DNA of 64,000 nucleotides, taken from contig NZ_LT629799.1 of NCBI RefSeq assembly GCF_900105785.1, forward strand, positions 3,286,001 to 3,350,000. The letters are read 5' to 3'. Both the position numbers and the translations under genes were made by a program. Below are positions 27,740-37,437 of this stretch, in pieces. Below the pieces are notes generated by a model that saw only the letters and a list, made by a program, of their open reading frames with translations, had not been told where the DNA came from and did no database searches. This DNA is from Microlunatus sagamiharensis. Its GTDB lineage: Bacteria > Actinomycetota > Actinomycetes > Propionibacteriales > Propionibacteriaceae. Every line of letters starts with the position of its first letter. Position 1 is the first letter of the stretch.

Positions 27740-27834
27740 GACGGCTCCTCCGTCCTTCCGTGCGTACGCGCCGGGTGGCGCGACGGCACAACCTACGGAG
27801 CCGAATTCGCCTGGTGCCGCCGGTTTTCGCCGTG

Positions 27835-28785
27835 CTAGGCGGGGACGAACGCCGAACCGGTGAGCCGCTCGTACGCGTCGAGGTAGCGCTGGCGGGTGTC
27901 GGCCACGACCTGCGCGGGGACGGGCGGCGGCGCGGCGCCGGAGCCGCGGTCCCAGCCGGAGTCGTGCAGCAGCCAGTTGCGGACGAACTGCTTGTCGAAG
28001 GAGTCCAGGCGGGCGCCGGGCGCCCAGGTCGCGGCGTCCCAGTAGCGCGAGGAGTCGGGGGTGAGGACCTCGTCGGCCAGCACGACCGTGCCGTCGGCGC
28101 GGAGCCCGAACTCGAGCTTGGTGTCGGCCAGGACCAGGCCGCGCTCGCGGGCGATGCCCTCCGCGCGGTCGTAGACCGCCAGCGTCAGGTCGCGCAGCCG
28201 CGCGCCGAGCTCGGGACCGGTGGTCTCGACCATCGTGTCGAAGTCGACGTTCTCGTCGTGCTCGCCGAAGGCGGCCTTGGTCGCCGGCGTGAAGATCGGC
28301 TCGGGCAGCCGTGAGCCGTCGACCAGCCCGTCGGGCAGCGGCACGCCGCAGACGGAGCGGCTCTGCTGGTACTCGACCCAGCCGGACCCGGTGAGGTAGC
28401 CGCGGGCGACGCACTCGACGGGCACCATGGCGAGCCGCTCGCAGACCACGGCCCGGCCCCGCACCGGCTCGGGCACGTCCAGGCCCAGGACGTGGTCGTC
28501 CACGAGGTCCCTCAGCTGGGCGAACCACCACTGCGACAGCTGCGTGAGGACCGCGCCCTTGTCGGGCACGAGGCTGTCGAGGACGAAGTCGAAGGCGCTG
28601 ATCCGGTCGGTCGCCACCATGAGCAGGGCGTCGGCGCCGTCGCGGTCCTCGTACGCGTAGAGCTCGCGGACCTTGCCCACGTGGACCAGCGGCAGGCCGA
28701 GCCGGTCGGCGAACCCTCCGACGGTCAGGGTCGGGGGCGCGCCACCGCCCGAGGAAGGCACGGAGGAAGACCCTGGCTCGCCCAT
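27835..28785 (-). CDS. purC: phosphoribosylaminoimidazole-succinocarboxamide synthase (SAICAR synthase)
   Basis: A 316-residue enzyme joining CAIR and aspartate with ATP. Signature motifs are HVGKVRELYAY near residue 36, ATDRISAFDFV, ECVARGYLTGSGW, LADTKLEFG and DEVLTPDSSRYW. The first 15 residues are a Ser/Gly/Pro-rich extension absent from short bacterial forms, so a later start cannot be excluded. TAGGGT lies 9 bases before ATG 28785. It is divergent from pspC, and their -10 boxes overlap. Confidence 0.96.
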   Translation of the reverse strand: MGEPGSSSVPSSGGGAPPTLTVGGFADRLGLPLVHVGKVRELYAYEDRDGADALLMVATDRISAFDFVLDSLVPDKGAVLTQLSQWWFAQLRDLVDDHVLGLDVPEPVRGRAVVCERLAMVPVECVARGYLTGSGWVEYQQSRSVCGVPLPDGLVDGSRLPEPIFTPATKAAFGEHDENVDFDTMVETTGPELGARLRDLTLAVYDRAEGIARERGLVLADTKLEFGLRADGTVVLADEVLTPDSSRYWDAATWAPGARLDSFDKQFVRNWLLHDSGWDRGSGAAPPPVPAQVVADTRQRYLDAYERLTGSAFVPA

Positions 28786-28794
28786 GATCGGGCC

Positions 28795-28804
28795 ACCCTA
28801 GCCT
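28795..28804. promoter_or_regulatory. overlapping divergent -10 boxes for purC and pspC
   Basis: The 10-mer ACCCTAGCCT holds TAGGGT on the minus strand (28795-28800, toward purC) and TAGCCT on the plus strand (28799-28804, toward pspC), sharing the TA step. Confidence 0.4.
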
Positions 28805-28876
28805 GGTGCGACGGCCCGGCCGGACGGCACAGTGGAGCCCGGAACACCCGACTCCCACAGCAAAGGTAGGCACCCC

Positions 28877-29062
28877 ATGGCCTCGCTCACCCGCCCTCGT
28901 CACGGTCGCGTCGTCGCGGGGGTGTGCGCCGCGATCGCCAACCGGTTCGGGATCAGCCCGTTCCTGGTGCGCGTGATCTTCCTGGTCAGCATGCTGCTAC
29001 CCGGTCCGCAGATCCTGATCTACCTCGGCGGCTGGCTGCTCATCCCGAACGAGCGCTTCTGA
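28877..29062 (+). CDS. PspC domain protein
   Basis: A 61-residue membrane protein that is nothing but a PspC domain: RHGRVVAGVCAAIANRFGISPFLVRVIFLVSMLLPGPQILIYLGGWLLIP. In other bacteria PspC domains sense or respond to envelope stress. ATG 28877 is chosen since the domain begins about 8 residues later and AAGGTAGG lies upstream. Its last 23 bp overlap the end of the convergent hydrolase gene. Confidence 0.9.
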   Translation: MASLTRPRHGRVVAGVCAAIANRFGISPFLVRVIFLVSMLLPGPQILIYLGGWLLIPNERF

Positions 29063-30200
29063 GCCTCCGCCCCCGTCGGGGCAGGACCGCCACGGCGAGC
29101 GCGACGAGCACCGCCAGCCCGAGCGCCACGCGCGGGTCGGCGGGCCACCCCGGCCGCGGCAGCGTCGGCGGCCCGCCCAGCGTGGCGGGCTGCACGCCCC
29201 GCACCCGGTCGTCGCGCGGGTAGCCCTGGCGGACCCAGTCCGACACCCGCTCCGCCCAGCCCGTGCCGACCCCGACCCGGTGACCCGCACCGGCCACCAC
29301 CTCGACGCGGCCGCGGGCACCGACCGCACCCTCGTAGCGCCGGGCGGCGACCGCCACCGGCACCGTGGCGTCGTCGGCGCCCCACACCGCGTACGAGGGC
29401 TGCGTCCCCGCCGCGAGCTGCGGCACGACGTCGGTGCCCAGCCACCGCGCGACCGGACGTCCGAGCACGAGCCCGGCCGCGGCGGCCTCGCGGACGACCG
29501 CGGGGAGCCCGGCCAGGCGCCGGTCCACGACGTACGCGGCCTGCTCGAGCGGGGTGACCACGGGGGCCGACACGAGCACGGTGAAGGCCACGCCTCCGGG
29601 GTCGCGGGCCGCCGCGAGCGCGGTGACCCCGGTGCCCTCGCTGACGCCGAGCAGGCCGACCCGGCCGGGGTCGACCCCGCGCTGCCGGCCCAGCGTCGTG
29701 ACCGCGCCGAGCGCGTCGTCGGCCAGCCGGTCGTAGCTCCGTCGCAGCGGGCCGTAGCCGGAGGTCCGCTTGTCGTAGGTGAGCACGGCCAGCCCGCCGC
29801 GGGCGAGCGCCTCGGCCTCGGCGGCCAGGTCGTCGCGCGTGGTGGCACCCGACCCGTCCACGAGCACGACGCCCGGGACGGTGCCCTCGGCCCCGCGCGG
29901 TCGCACGACCCGGGCAGGCAGCCCGGCGTCGGTGACCAGGTCGACCCGGTCGACGAAGGCGTACGGCAGGTGCTGGACCCAGATCGGCACCACCGGCAGC
30001 TCGGCCACCTCGAGCGGGGCCGCCTCCTCGGGTGCACCCCAGCCGGTCGCCGTCGACACCGACAGGGCCGCGAGCAGGACGGCCGTGACCAGGCCGGCGA
30101 GGAGCCCCCGCACGACCCGTCGCGTGAGCCCGGAGCGGCGCCGGCCGCGCGGGCCGGCCTCGAGCCGTTCGGGCGGCGGCGTGGGACCCGCCGTGCTCAC
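29040..30200 (-). CDS. membrane-anchored alpha/beta hydrolase
   Basis: A 386-residue protein with an N-terminal membrane helix (GLLAGLVTAVLLAALSVSTATG, about 31-52), an outer alpha/beta hydrolase domain and a C-terminal helix (VALGLAVLVALAVAVLP) followed by Arg residues. The nucleophile elbow is GVSEG (LLGVSEGTGVTALAAARD), the acid is in YAVWGADDATVP, and the histidine is in VAGAGHRVG. The oxyanion-loop segment DGSGATTRDDL is typical of this class. It is probably an extracytoplasmic esterase or peptidase-like hydrolase; the substrate is not apparent. Its end overlaps pspC by 23 bp. Confidence 0.85.
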   Translation of the reverse strand: MSTAGPTPPPERLEAGPRGRRRSGLTRRVVRGLLAGLVTAVLLAALSVSTATGWGAPEEAAPLEVAELPVVPIWVQHLPYAFVDRVDLVTDAGLPARVVRPRGAEGTVPGVVLVDGSGATTRDDLAAEAEALARGGLAVLTYDKRTSGYGPLRRSYDRLADDALGAVTTLGRQRGVDPGRVGLLGVSEGTGVTALAAARDPGGVAFTVLVSAPVVTPLEQAAYVVDRRLAGLPAVVREAAAAGLVLGRPVARWLGTDVVPQLAAGTQPSYAVWGADDATVPVAVAARRYEGAVGARGRVEVVAGAGHRVGVGTGWAERVSDWVRQGYPRDDRVRGVQPATLGGPPTLPRPGWPADPRVALGLAVLVALAVAVLPRRGRRLRSARSG

Positions 30201-30309
30201 CCCCGGAACCTACCGCCCCGAGCCGGGCACGGGCGTCGTCGGGCCTGATCGTGCGGGTCGGGCGACGGGAGGCGCCCGTGTACGACCGGCCGACCAGGTC
30301 GGGACCCGG

Positions 30310-31740
30310 CTAGAGCACCGGCCCAGGTGTGTAGGCGGCGGCGGTCGGGTGCGTGCCCGCGACCTGCTCGATGCGCTGCACGATGGTCGCGACCTGAGCA
30401 CGCGCGGTGCCGGTGAGCTCGATCGGGTCCGCCAGGGCGTCCTCCAGCGCCGACCGGCTCATGCCCAGGCGCTCGTCGGCGGCGAGGCGGTCGACGAGGT
30501 CGTTGCCACCGCCCTCCTCGCGCATCCGCAGGGCGACGCCGACGGCCTGCTCCTTGATCGCCTCGTGCGCGGCCTCGCGTCCGGTGCCGTGCCGGACCGC
30601 GGCCATGAGGACCTTCGTCGTGGCCAGGAACGGCAGGTAGCGGCGCAGCTCGGCCTCGATGACCGCGGGGAACGCGCCGAAGTCGTCGAGCACGGTCAGG
30701 AACGTCTCGAACAGCCCGTCGACGGCGAAGAACGCGTCCGGCAGGGCGATGCGGCGCACCACCGAGTCGGAGACGTCGCCCTCGTTCCACTGGTCGCCGG
30801 CGAGCTCGCCGAGCATCGAGACGTAGCCGCGGACGACGACGGCGAGGCCGTTGACGCGCTCGCAGGAGCGCGTGTTCATCTTGTGCGGCATCGCGCTGGA
30901 GCCGACCTGCCCGGGCTGGAAGCCCTCGGTCACGAGCTCGAGGCCGGCCATCAGCCGGATCGAGGTGGCGAGGTTCGACGGGGCGGCGGCGACCTGGGCG
31001 AGCGCGGTGACGACCTCGTAGTCGAGGGAGCGCGGGTAGACCTGCCCGGTGCTCACGAGCACCTGCGCGAAGCCGAGGTGCCCGGCGACCCGCTCCTCCA
31101 GCTGCGCCAGCCGGTCGGCGTCGCCGTCGACGAGGTCGAGCATGTCCTGCGCCGTCCCGACCGGGCCCTTGACGCCGCGCAGCGGGTAGCGCCCGAGCAG
31201 CTCCTCGACCCGCGCGTACGCGACGAGCAGCTCGTTGGCCACCGTCGCGAAGCGCTTGCCGAGCGTCGTCACCTGCGCGGCCACGTTGTGCGAGCGGCCG
31301 GCCATCGGCAGGTCGGCGAACTGCGCCGCCCGCTCCCCCAGCCGGACCAGCGCGGAGACGACCCGGTCGCGGACGATCTCGAGGGCGGAGCGGATCTGGA
31401 GCTGCTCGACGTTCTCGGTGAGGTCGCGCGAGGTCATGCCCTTGTGGACCTGCTCGTGACCGGCGAGGGCGTTGAACTCCTCGATGCGCGCCTTGACGTC
31501 GTGCCGGGTCACCCGCTCGCGGGCGGCGATCGAGGCGAGGTCGACGTCGTCGACCACCCGCTCGTACGCGGCGATGACGGCGTCCGGGTCCTCGCCGCCG
31601 AAGTCGACCCCGAGGTCGCGCTGCGCCGTGAGGACGGCGATCCAGAGGCGGCGCTCGGCGACGACCTTGTTCTCCGGGGACCAGACCGCGCGCATCTCGG
31701 GCGAGGCGTAGCGGTTGGCGAGGACGTTGGGCACGCTCAT
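30310..31740 (-). CDS. purB: adenylosuccinate lyase
   Basis: A 476-residue fumarase-superfamily enzyme that acts twice in purine synthesis, splitting fumarate from SAICAR and from adenylosuccinate. Motifs are HDVKARIEEF with the nearby HKGMTSRDL, AGRSHNVAAQ (catalytic His region), and the superfamily signature GSSAMPHKMNTRSCE. ATG 31740 overlaps the purD stop by 4 bp (ATGA), so purD and purB are coupled. The first bases upstream lie in a dispersed repeat that also encodes the end of PurD. Confidence 0.96.
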   Translation of the reverse strand: MSVPNVLANRYASPEMRAVWSPENKVVAERRLWIAVLTAQRDLGVDFGGEDPDAVIAAYERVVDDVDLASIAARERVTRHDVKARIEEFNALAGHEQVHKGMTSRDLTENVEQLQIRSALEIVRDRVVSALVRLGERAAQFADLPMAGRSHNVAAQVTTLGKRFATVANELLVAYARVEELLGRYPLRGVKGPVGTAQDMLDLVDGDADRLAQLEERVAGHLGFAQVLVSTGQVYPRSLDYEVVTALAQVAAAPSNLATSIRLMAGLELVTEGFQPGQVGSSAMPHKMNTRSCERVNGLAVVVRGYVSMLGELAGDQWNEGDVSDSVVRRIALPDAFFAVDGLFETFLTVLDDFGAFPAVIEAELRRYLPFLATTKVLMAAVRHGTGREAAHEAIKEQAVGVALRMREEGGGNDLVDRLAADERLGMSRSALEDALADPIELTGTARAQVATIVQRIEQVAGTHPTAAAYTPGPVL

Positions 31741-33017
31741 GCGGTCGATGCTCCCTGAGCCTGTCGAAGGGCCGCCTGCTGGGCGATGTCGTGGCGGAAG
31801 AACGAACCCTGCAGCCCGATGCGCTCGAGCCCGGCGTACGCGACGGCGCGGGCGGCGGCGAGGTCGCTCCCGGTGCCGACCACGGTGAGGACGCGGCCCC
31901 CGCTGCTGACCACGGTCCCGTCGCCGCCGTCGGCGGTCCCGGCCTGCACGACACTCGCGCCGGTCCCGGCGACGGCGTCCAGCCCGGTGACCGTGCCGCC
32001 GAGCGACGGTGTGCCCGGGTAGCCCCCGGCCGCCAGCACGACCCCGACGGCCGCGTCGTCGGACCACTCCAGCTCGGGCTCCTCGCCCAGGGTGCCGGTC
32101 GCGGCGGCGTGCAGCAGCCGGCCCAGCGGGGTGCGCAGGCGGGCGAGCAGCGGCTGCGTCTCCGGGTCCCCGAACCGCGCGTTGAACTCCACGACCTGCA
32201 GCCCGCGCGAGGTGAGCGCGAGGCCCGCGTAGAGCAGCCCGCTGAAGGGCACACCGCGGGCGGCCATCTCGCGCACCGTCGGCTCGAGCACGCGGCGCGT
32301 CACCTCCTCGACCAGGTCGGGCGGCGCCCAGGGCAGCGGCGTGTACGCCCCCATGCCCCCGGTGTTCGGACCGGTGTCGCCGTCGCCGACCCGCTTGAAG
32401 TCCTGGGCGGGCTGCATCGCCCGCACGCTCCGCCCGTCGGTGACCGCGAACAGGCTGACCTCGGGCCCGTCGAGGTAGGCCTCGACGACGACGCGCTCGC
32501 AGCCGGCCGCGTGCGCCAGGGCGGCCTCGCGGTCGGAGGTCACGACGACGCCCTTGCCGGCGGCGAGCCCGTCGTCCTTGACCACGTACGGCGCCCCGAA
32601 CTCCTCCAGCGCGGCCGCGACCTCATCGGCGGTGCGGCACAGGCGCGAGGCCGCGGTCGGCACCCCGGCGACCTCCATGACGTCCTTGGCGAAGGCCTTG
32701 CTGCCCTCGAGCTGGGCCGCGGCGGCCGACGGGCCGAAGCAGGCGATCCCCACCGCGCGGACGGCGTCGGCCACCCCGACCACCAGCGGCGCCTCCGGAC
32801 CGACGACGACCAGGTCGGCTCCTAGGCGCTGCGCGAGCGCGCTGACCGCGGCGCCGTCCAGCGGGTTCACGGGGTGGTTCGTCGCGACCTCGGCCGTGCC
32901 CGGGTTGCCCGGCGCGACGTGCACCTGCGCCACCCCCGGGTCGCGCGCGAGCGCGAGGGCGAGCGCGTGCTCCCGTCCGCCGGAACCGAGGACGAGCACG
33001 CTGAGCGGGTCGGGCAC
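31737..33017 (-). CDS. purD: phosphoribosylamine-glycine ligase (GAR synthetase)
   Basis: A 426-residue ATP-grasp enzyme that joins glycine to phosphoribosylamine. The N terminus SVLVLGSGGREHALA, GPEAPLVVGVADA, DFKRVGDGDTGPNTGGMG and NARFGDPETQPLL are diagnostic. GTG 33017 is chosen over GTG 33077 because it places the first strand at residue 5, as in the family, and TAGGAT lies 8 bases before it. The last nine or so residues (ALRQAQGASTA) are encoded by a dispersed palindromic repeat, so the C terminus is not ancestral. Confidence 0.96.
   Translation of the reverse strand: MPDPLSVLVLGSGGREHALALALARDPGVAQVHVAPGNPGTAEVATNHPVNPLDGAAVSALAQRLGADLVVVGPEAPLVVGVADAVRAVGIACFGPSAAAAQLEGSKAFAKDVMEVAGVPTAASRLCRTADEVAAALEEFGAPYVVKDDGLAAGKGVVVTSDREAALAHAAGCERVVVEAYLDGPEVSLFAVTDGRSVRAMQPAQDFKRVGDGDTGPNTGGMGAYTPLPWAPPDLVEEVTRRVLEPTVREMAARGVPFSGLLYAGLALTSRGLQVVEFNARFGDPETQPLLARLRTPLGRLLHAAATGTLGEEPELEWSDDAAVGVVLAAGGYPGTPSLGGTVTGLDAVAGTGASVVQAGTADGGDGTVVSSGGRVLTVVGTGSDLAAARAVAYAGLERIGLQGSFFRHDIAQQAALRQAQGASTA
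31751..31773. repeat. dispersed REP-like element, copy 1 (inside end of purD)
   Basis: Core CCTGAGCCTGTCGAAGGGC, the same sequence family found near 42.0, 54.2 (twice) and 61.85 kb. Here it is translated as the PurD tail. Confidence 0.75.
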
Positions 33018-33025
33018 GTCGCGAG

Positions 33026-33031
33026 ATCCTA
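33026..33031 (-). promoter_or_regulatory. -10 box of a leaderless promoter for purD-purB
   Basis: TAGGAT ends 8 bases before GTG 33017. Confidence 0.45.
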
Positions 33032-33087
33032 CCCAGCGGCGACCTCCGGACCCTCGACCGAGCGCAGCCCCGGGCACGAGGACGACC

Positions 33088-33093
33088 TAGGGT
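33088..33093 (+). promoter_or_regulatory. -10 box of a leaderless promoter for the GH32 gene
   Basis: TAGGGT ends 6 bases before GTG 33100. No ribosome site is seen. Confidence 0.5.
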
Positions 33094-33099
33094 GCGACC

Positions 33100-34398
33100 G
33101 TGCTCGAGCCGGACCCCGGACCGTCGTTCCCCCGCCTGCACGTCCGGCCGCGCCGGGGCTGGCTGAACGACCCGAACGGGCTCTGCCGGGTCGACGGGAC
33201 CTACCACGTCTTCTTCCAGCACAACCCGTACGAGCCCGTCCACGGCCACGTGCACTGGGGCCACGTGAGCTCCGACGACCTGCTGCGCTGGACCGAGCAC
33301 CCGCTCGCTCTCGTCCCGCAGCCCGGGACGCCCGACGCGGCCGGCTGCTGGAGCGGCTGCGTCACCGTCGACGACGGCGTGCCGACCGCGGTCTTCACCG
33401 CGGTCCCCGACCACGCCTGGAACGCCGGCGCGCTGCTCGCCCGCGGTGACGCCACCCTGACGAGGTGGACGCCCGGCCGGTCCTTCGTGGCGGGACCGCC
33501 CTTCCTCGAGGGCGTGGAGGAGGTGCGGGACCCCTTCGTCTTCCACGTCGACGGGCACCGCTACGTCGTGCAGGGCGCGGGGTCGCGCCACGGCCGCCCC
33601 AGCCTGCTGCTCTGGGCCGCCGACGACCTGGAGGCGTGGACCGACCTCGGGTCGCTGCTCACCGACGACGACCCGGTCGCCGCCGTCGTCGCCGAGGCGA
33701 ACCTCTGGGAGTGCCCGAACCTCGTCCGGCTCCCGGTGGCCGGTGCGGACGAGGGAGAGGAGCACGAGCGCTGGGTGCTGCTGGTCTCGCTGTGGCGCTG
33801 GGTCGACGAGGCGCACGAGCTGGCCGGCGTCCGCTACCTCGTGGGCGACCTCCAGCCCGACGGCCCCGGGCTGCGGTTCGTCGCGGCCTCGGGCGGGGTG
33901 GTCGACCACGGCGCCGCCTTCTACGCCCCGCAGGTGCTCCCCGACGGCGATCGCACCCTGCTGTGGGGCTGGTCCTGGGAGGTCGGGCGCAGCGAGGACC
34001 AGGTCCGCGACGCCGGCTGGGCCGGCGTCCTGACCTTCCCGCGCGAGCTCGTCCTCGACGCCGCCGGCACCCTGGTCGCGCGTCCGGCGCGGGAGCTCGC
34101 GGAGCTGCGCCGTGACCCGCTCGCCCTGTCCGGGGCCCCGCTCGGGGTGGCGGCGTTCGAGCTGCGCTGCACCGCGGCGGCGCGGCTGCGGCTCGTCGAC
34201 GACGGGCGGGAGGTGTTCGGCCTCGACGTGGGCGGGTCGTCGGACGCACCGACGACGGTCCTGGTGGACGGCAGCCTCGTCGAGGTCTTCCGCGCCGGCG
34301 GCACCCGCACCGAGCGCGCCTACCCGACGGCGACGAGCGGGTGGTTCGTCGACGCCGACCCGGCGGCGCTCGAGGGCTGGGTGCTGGGTCTCGGCTGA
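33100..34398 (+). CDS. glycoside hydrolase family 32 (beta-fructofuranosidase-type)
   Basis: A 432-residue enzyme that removes fructose from sucrose, sucrose phosphate or fructans. The nucleophile Asp24 is in GWLNDPNG, the transition-state Asp is in VRDPFVF near 144, and the acid/base Glu is in WECPNL near 204. The beta-propeller covers about residues 1-310, followed by the usual small beta-sandwich. There is no signal peptide, so it acts in the cytosol. No sugar transporter adjoins it. The convergent LacI-type regulator ends 31 bp away and is the likely controller. Confidence 0.94.
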   Translation: MLEPDPGPSFPRLHVRPRRGWLNDPNGLCRVDGTYHVFFQHNPYEPVHGHVHWGHVSSDDLLRWTEHPLALVPQPGTPDAAGCWSGCVTVDDGVPTAVFTAVPDHAWNAGALLARGDATLTRWTPGRSFVAGPPFLEGVEEVRDPFVFHVDGHRYVVQGAGSRHGRPSLLLWAADDLEAWTDLGSLLTDDDPVAAVVAEANLWECPNLVRLPVAGADEGEEHERWVLLVSLWRWVDEAHELAGVRYLVGDLQPDGPGLRFVAASGGVVDHGAAFYAPQVLPDGDRTLLWGWSWEVGRSEDQVRDAGWAGVLTFPRELVLDAAGTLVARPARELAELRRDPLALSGAPLGVAAFELRCTAAARLRLVDDGREVFGLDVGGSSDAPTTVLVDGSLVEVFRAGGTRTERAYPTATSGWFVDADPAALEGWVLGLG

Positions 34399-34429
34399 GC
34401 GGGGCGGCGGTCCGACCGACGGGCCCGGC

Positions 34430-35446
34430 TCAGCCGGTCGGCATCGCGCGGAGCCGGGGCGGCCCGACGGACTCCCCGGCGTGCACAGGGCAGACGAAGG
34501 TGAGCCGTCGTACGTCGGGGTGGCCGAGGCGCAGCTGCTCGACCAGCAGGTCGAGGGCGTGGGTGGCGATGACCTCGTCGGGCCGCTCGACGCGCGTGAC
34601 CGCCGGCACCAGCTGGCTGGCCAGGTCCTCCCCGTCGTCCAGGCTGACCAGGGAGAGGTCGTCCGGGACGCGGAGCCCGAGGTCGGCGGCTGCGAGCAGC
34701 GCACCGAGGGCCAGGCGCTCGTGGGTGCACACCAGCGCGGTGGGCGGCAGGTCGGAGGACAGCAGCCGCCGCGCGCCGTCGTAGCCGTCCTCCACGCTGT
34801 GCCCGGCCTCCACGACGACCGGCGGGGCGAGACCCGCATCCGCCGTCGCCCGGGTCACGCCCTGCACCCGGCGCTCCGAGGCCAGGCCCTCGCGCCCGGC
34901 CAGCACGCCGAGCACCCGGTGGCCCGCGTCGAGCAGCAGGTGCGCCGCGCTGAGGCCCGCCCCGACCTCGTCGGGCACCAGCGAGGACGCCGCGAGCGCG
35001 TCGTCGAAGCAGTTGACCAGCACCGTCGGCACGGCCGTGACGGCCTCGGGCGCGGGGTAGGCCGTGAGCTCGGGCGCGACGACGACGAAGCCGTCCACGC
35101 GGCGGTCGACGAGCGCGTCGACCTGGGTGGGCCGCTGCACCGCGTCGACCATCATCAGCAGGTAGCCCGCCCGGCTCGCGGCCGTGTAGACCGCGCCGAG
35201 CAGGGCCAGCGGCATGTGCCGCCGGTCGGGCCAGGTCAGCACGCCGATCGTGCCCGTGCGCTTGCTCCGCAGGCTCAGCGCGACCGCGTTGGGGGTGTAG
35301 CGGAGCTGCTCGGCGGCCTCCCGCACGGCCTCCTGCTTGGCCCGGGAGATGTTGCCGTCGGCCCGGCCGTTGAGCACCAGCGAGACCGCGCTGCGCGAGA
35401 CGCCGGCGAGGTCGGCGACGTCCTGCGCGGTGGCTCGGCGGGTCAT
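34430..35446 (-). CDS. LacI family transcriptional regulator
   Basis: A 338-residue repressor. The N-terminal helix-turn-helix and hinge (ATAQDVADLAGVSRSAVSLVLNGRADGNIS ... LRYTPNAVALSLR) are canonical, and the rest is a periplasmic-binding-like sugar-sensing domain (residues 60-330). It probably controls the GH32 gene, judging from convergent adjacency; its effector would be a fructoside or similar sugar. ATG 35446 has TACTCT 6 bases upstream. Confidence 0.93.
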   Translation of the reverse strand: MTRRATAQDVADLAGVSRSAVSLVLNGRADGNISRAKQEAVREAAEQLRYTPNAVALSLRSKRTGTIGVLTWPDRRHMPLALLGAVYTAASRAGYLLMMVDAVQRPTQVDALVDRRVDGFVVVAPELTAYPAPEAVTAVPTVLVNCFDDALAASSLVPDEVGAGLSAAHLLLDAGHRVLGVLAGREGLASERRVQGVTRATADAGLAPPVVVEAGHSVEDGYDGARRLLSSDLPPTALVCTHERLALGALLAAADLGLRVPDDLSLVSLDDGEDLASQLVPAVTRVERPDEVIATHALDLLVEQLRLGHPDVRRLTFVCPVHAGESVGPPRLRAMPTG

Positions 35447-35452
35447 GGCGTC

Positions 35453-35458
35453 AGAGTA
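35453..35458 (-). promoter_or_regulatory. -10 box of a leaderless promoter for the LacI regulator
   Basis: TACTCT ends 6 bases before ATG 35446. Confidence 0.45.
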
Positions 35459-35523
35459 GGGAATATCTTCCTTCGATGCCCGTACGAATGGCCGACGCCG
35501 CCCATCGCGATCCGACCGCCGGG

Positions 35524-36822
<1,299 letters not shown>

Positions 36823-36854
36823 TCACCTGACGCGCCCCGCGCGCCAAAGAGTGA

Positions 36855-36882
36855 AGTCCCTCAGGCGAATGCCTGGGGGACT
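36855..36882. terminator. hairpin between DUF3151 gene and purA
   Basis: A 12 bp stem, AGTCCCTCAGGC with GCCTGGGGGACT, one wobble, GAAT loop. It follows the DUF3151 stop by 70 bp and precedes the purA start by 47 bp. It is either that gene's terminator or a leader element of purA. Confidence 0.6.
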
Positions 36883-36952
36883 CTTGCCACCAGAGGCTAG
36901 CGGATCGGGACCTCGTGCGGCCATCCCGAGCCCACGCCCGGCCGCCCGGGCG

Positions 36953-37405
36953 TCAGCCCTGGCGGGCGAGGACCTCGTACGCGGTCGCCGAGGAGTCACG
37001 GAGGAACTGCGCGCAGCGCTCCTCCTCCGCGGTCTCGCCGAAGCGCCCGGCCGCGACCGACAGGGCCCACAGCGCGCGCAGGAAGCCGCGGTTGGCCTCG
37101 TGCTCCCACGGCACCGGGCCCGCCCCGCGCCAGCCCGAGCGCCGCAGGGCGTCGAGCCCGCGGTGGTAGCCGGTCCGGGCGTACGCGTACGCCTGCACGT
37201 CCGCGCTGTCGGAGCCCTCGGCGAGCGCGCGCTCGGCGAGCAGCGCCCAGGCCAGCGACGACTCCGGGTGGGTCCGCACCGTCTCCACGACCTGCTCGGG
37301 GCTCGGGCTCTCCCCCAGCTCCGCCGCGGCCGGGTCGGTCGCCAGCCGGGTCTCGGGCGTGCCGGGGCCGTGGGCCATCAGGTTCTCGCGGGTGCGGTCG
37401 CTCAT
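36953..37405 (-). CDS. DUF3151 family protein
   Basis: A 150-residue cytosolic helical protein typical of actinobacteria (PSPEQVVETVRTHPESSLAWALLAERAL ... AYAYARTGYHRGLDALRRSGWRGAGPVPWEHEANRGFLRAL). The middle reads like TPR-type helices. No enzymatic motif is seen and its role is unknown. In M. tuberculosis the equivalent gene (Rv0360c) also lies between purA and fba. ATG 37405 has TAGCCT 7 bases upstream. Confidence 0.88.
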   Translation of the reverse strand: MSDRTRENLMAHGPGTPETRLATDPAAAELGESPSPEQVVETVRTHPESSLAWALLAERALAEGSDSADVQAYAYARTGYHRGLDALRRSGWRGAGPVPWEHEANRGFLRALWALSVAAGRFGETAEEERCAQFLRDSSATAYEVLARQG

Positions 37406-37412
37406 GGGCGCG

Positions 37413-37418
37413 AGGCTA
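37413..37418 (-). promoter_or_regulatory. -10 box of a leaderless promoter for the DUF3151 gene
   Basis: TAGCCT ends 7 bases before ATG 37405. Confidence 0.5.
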
Positions 37419-37437
37419 GCCGCCCCGCGACGCTCCC

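Noticed and set aside
26573-28903. A 776-codon frame joining rtcB to sequence within purC
   Set aside because: The extra N-terminal part is an off-frame reading of purC; RtcB begins at ATG 27739 with GGAGGAG.
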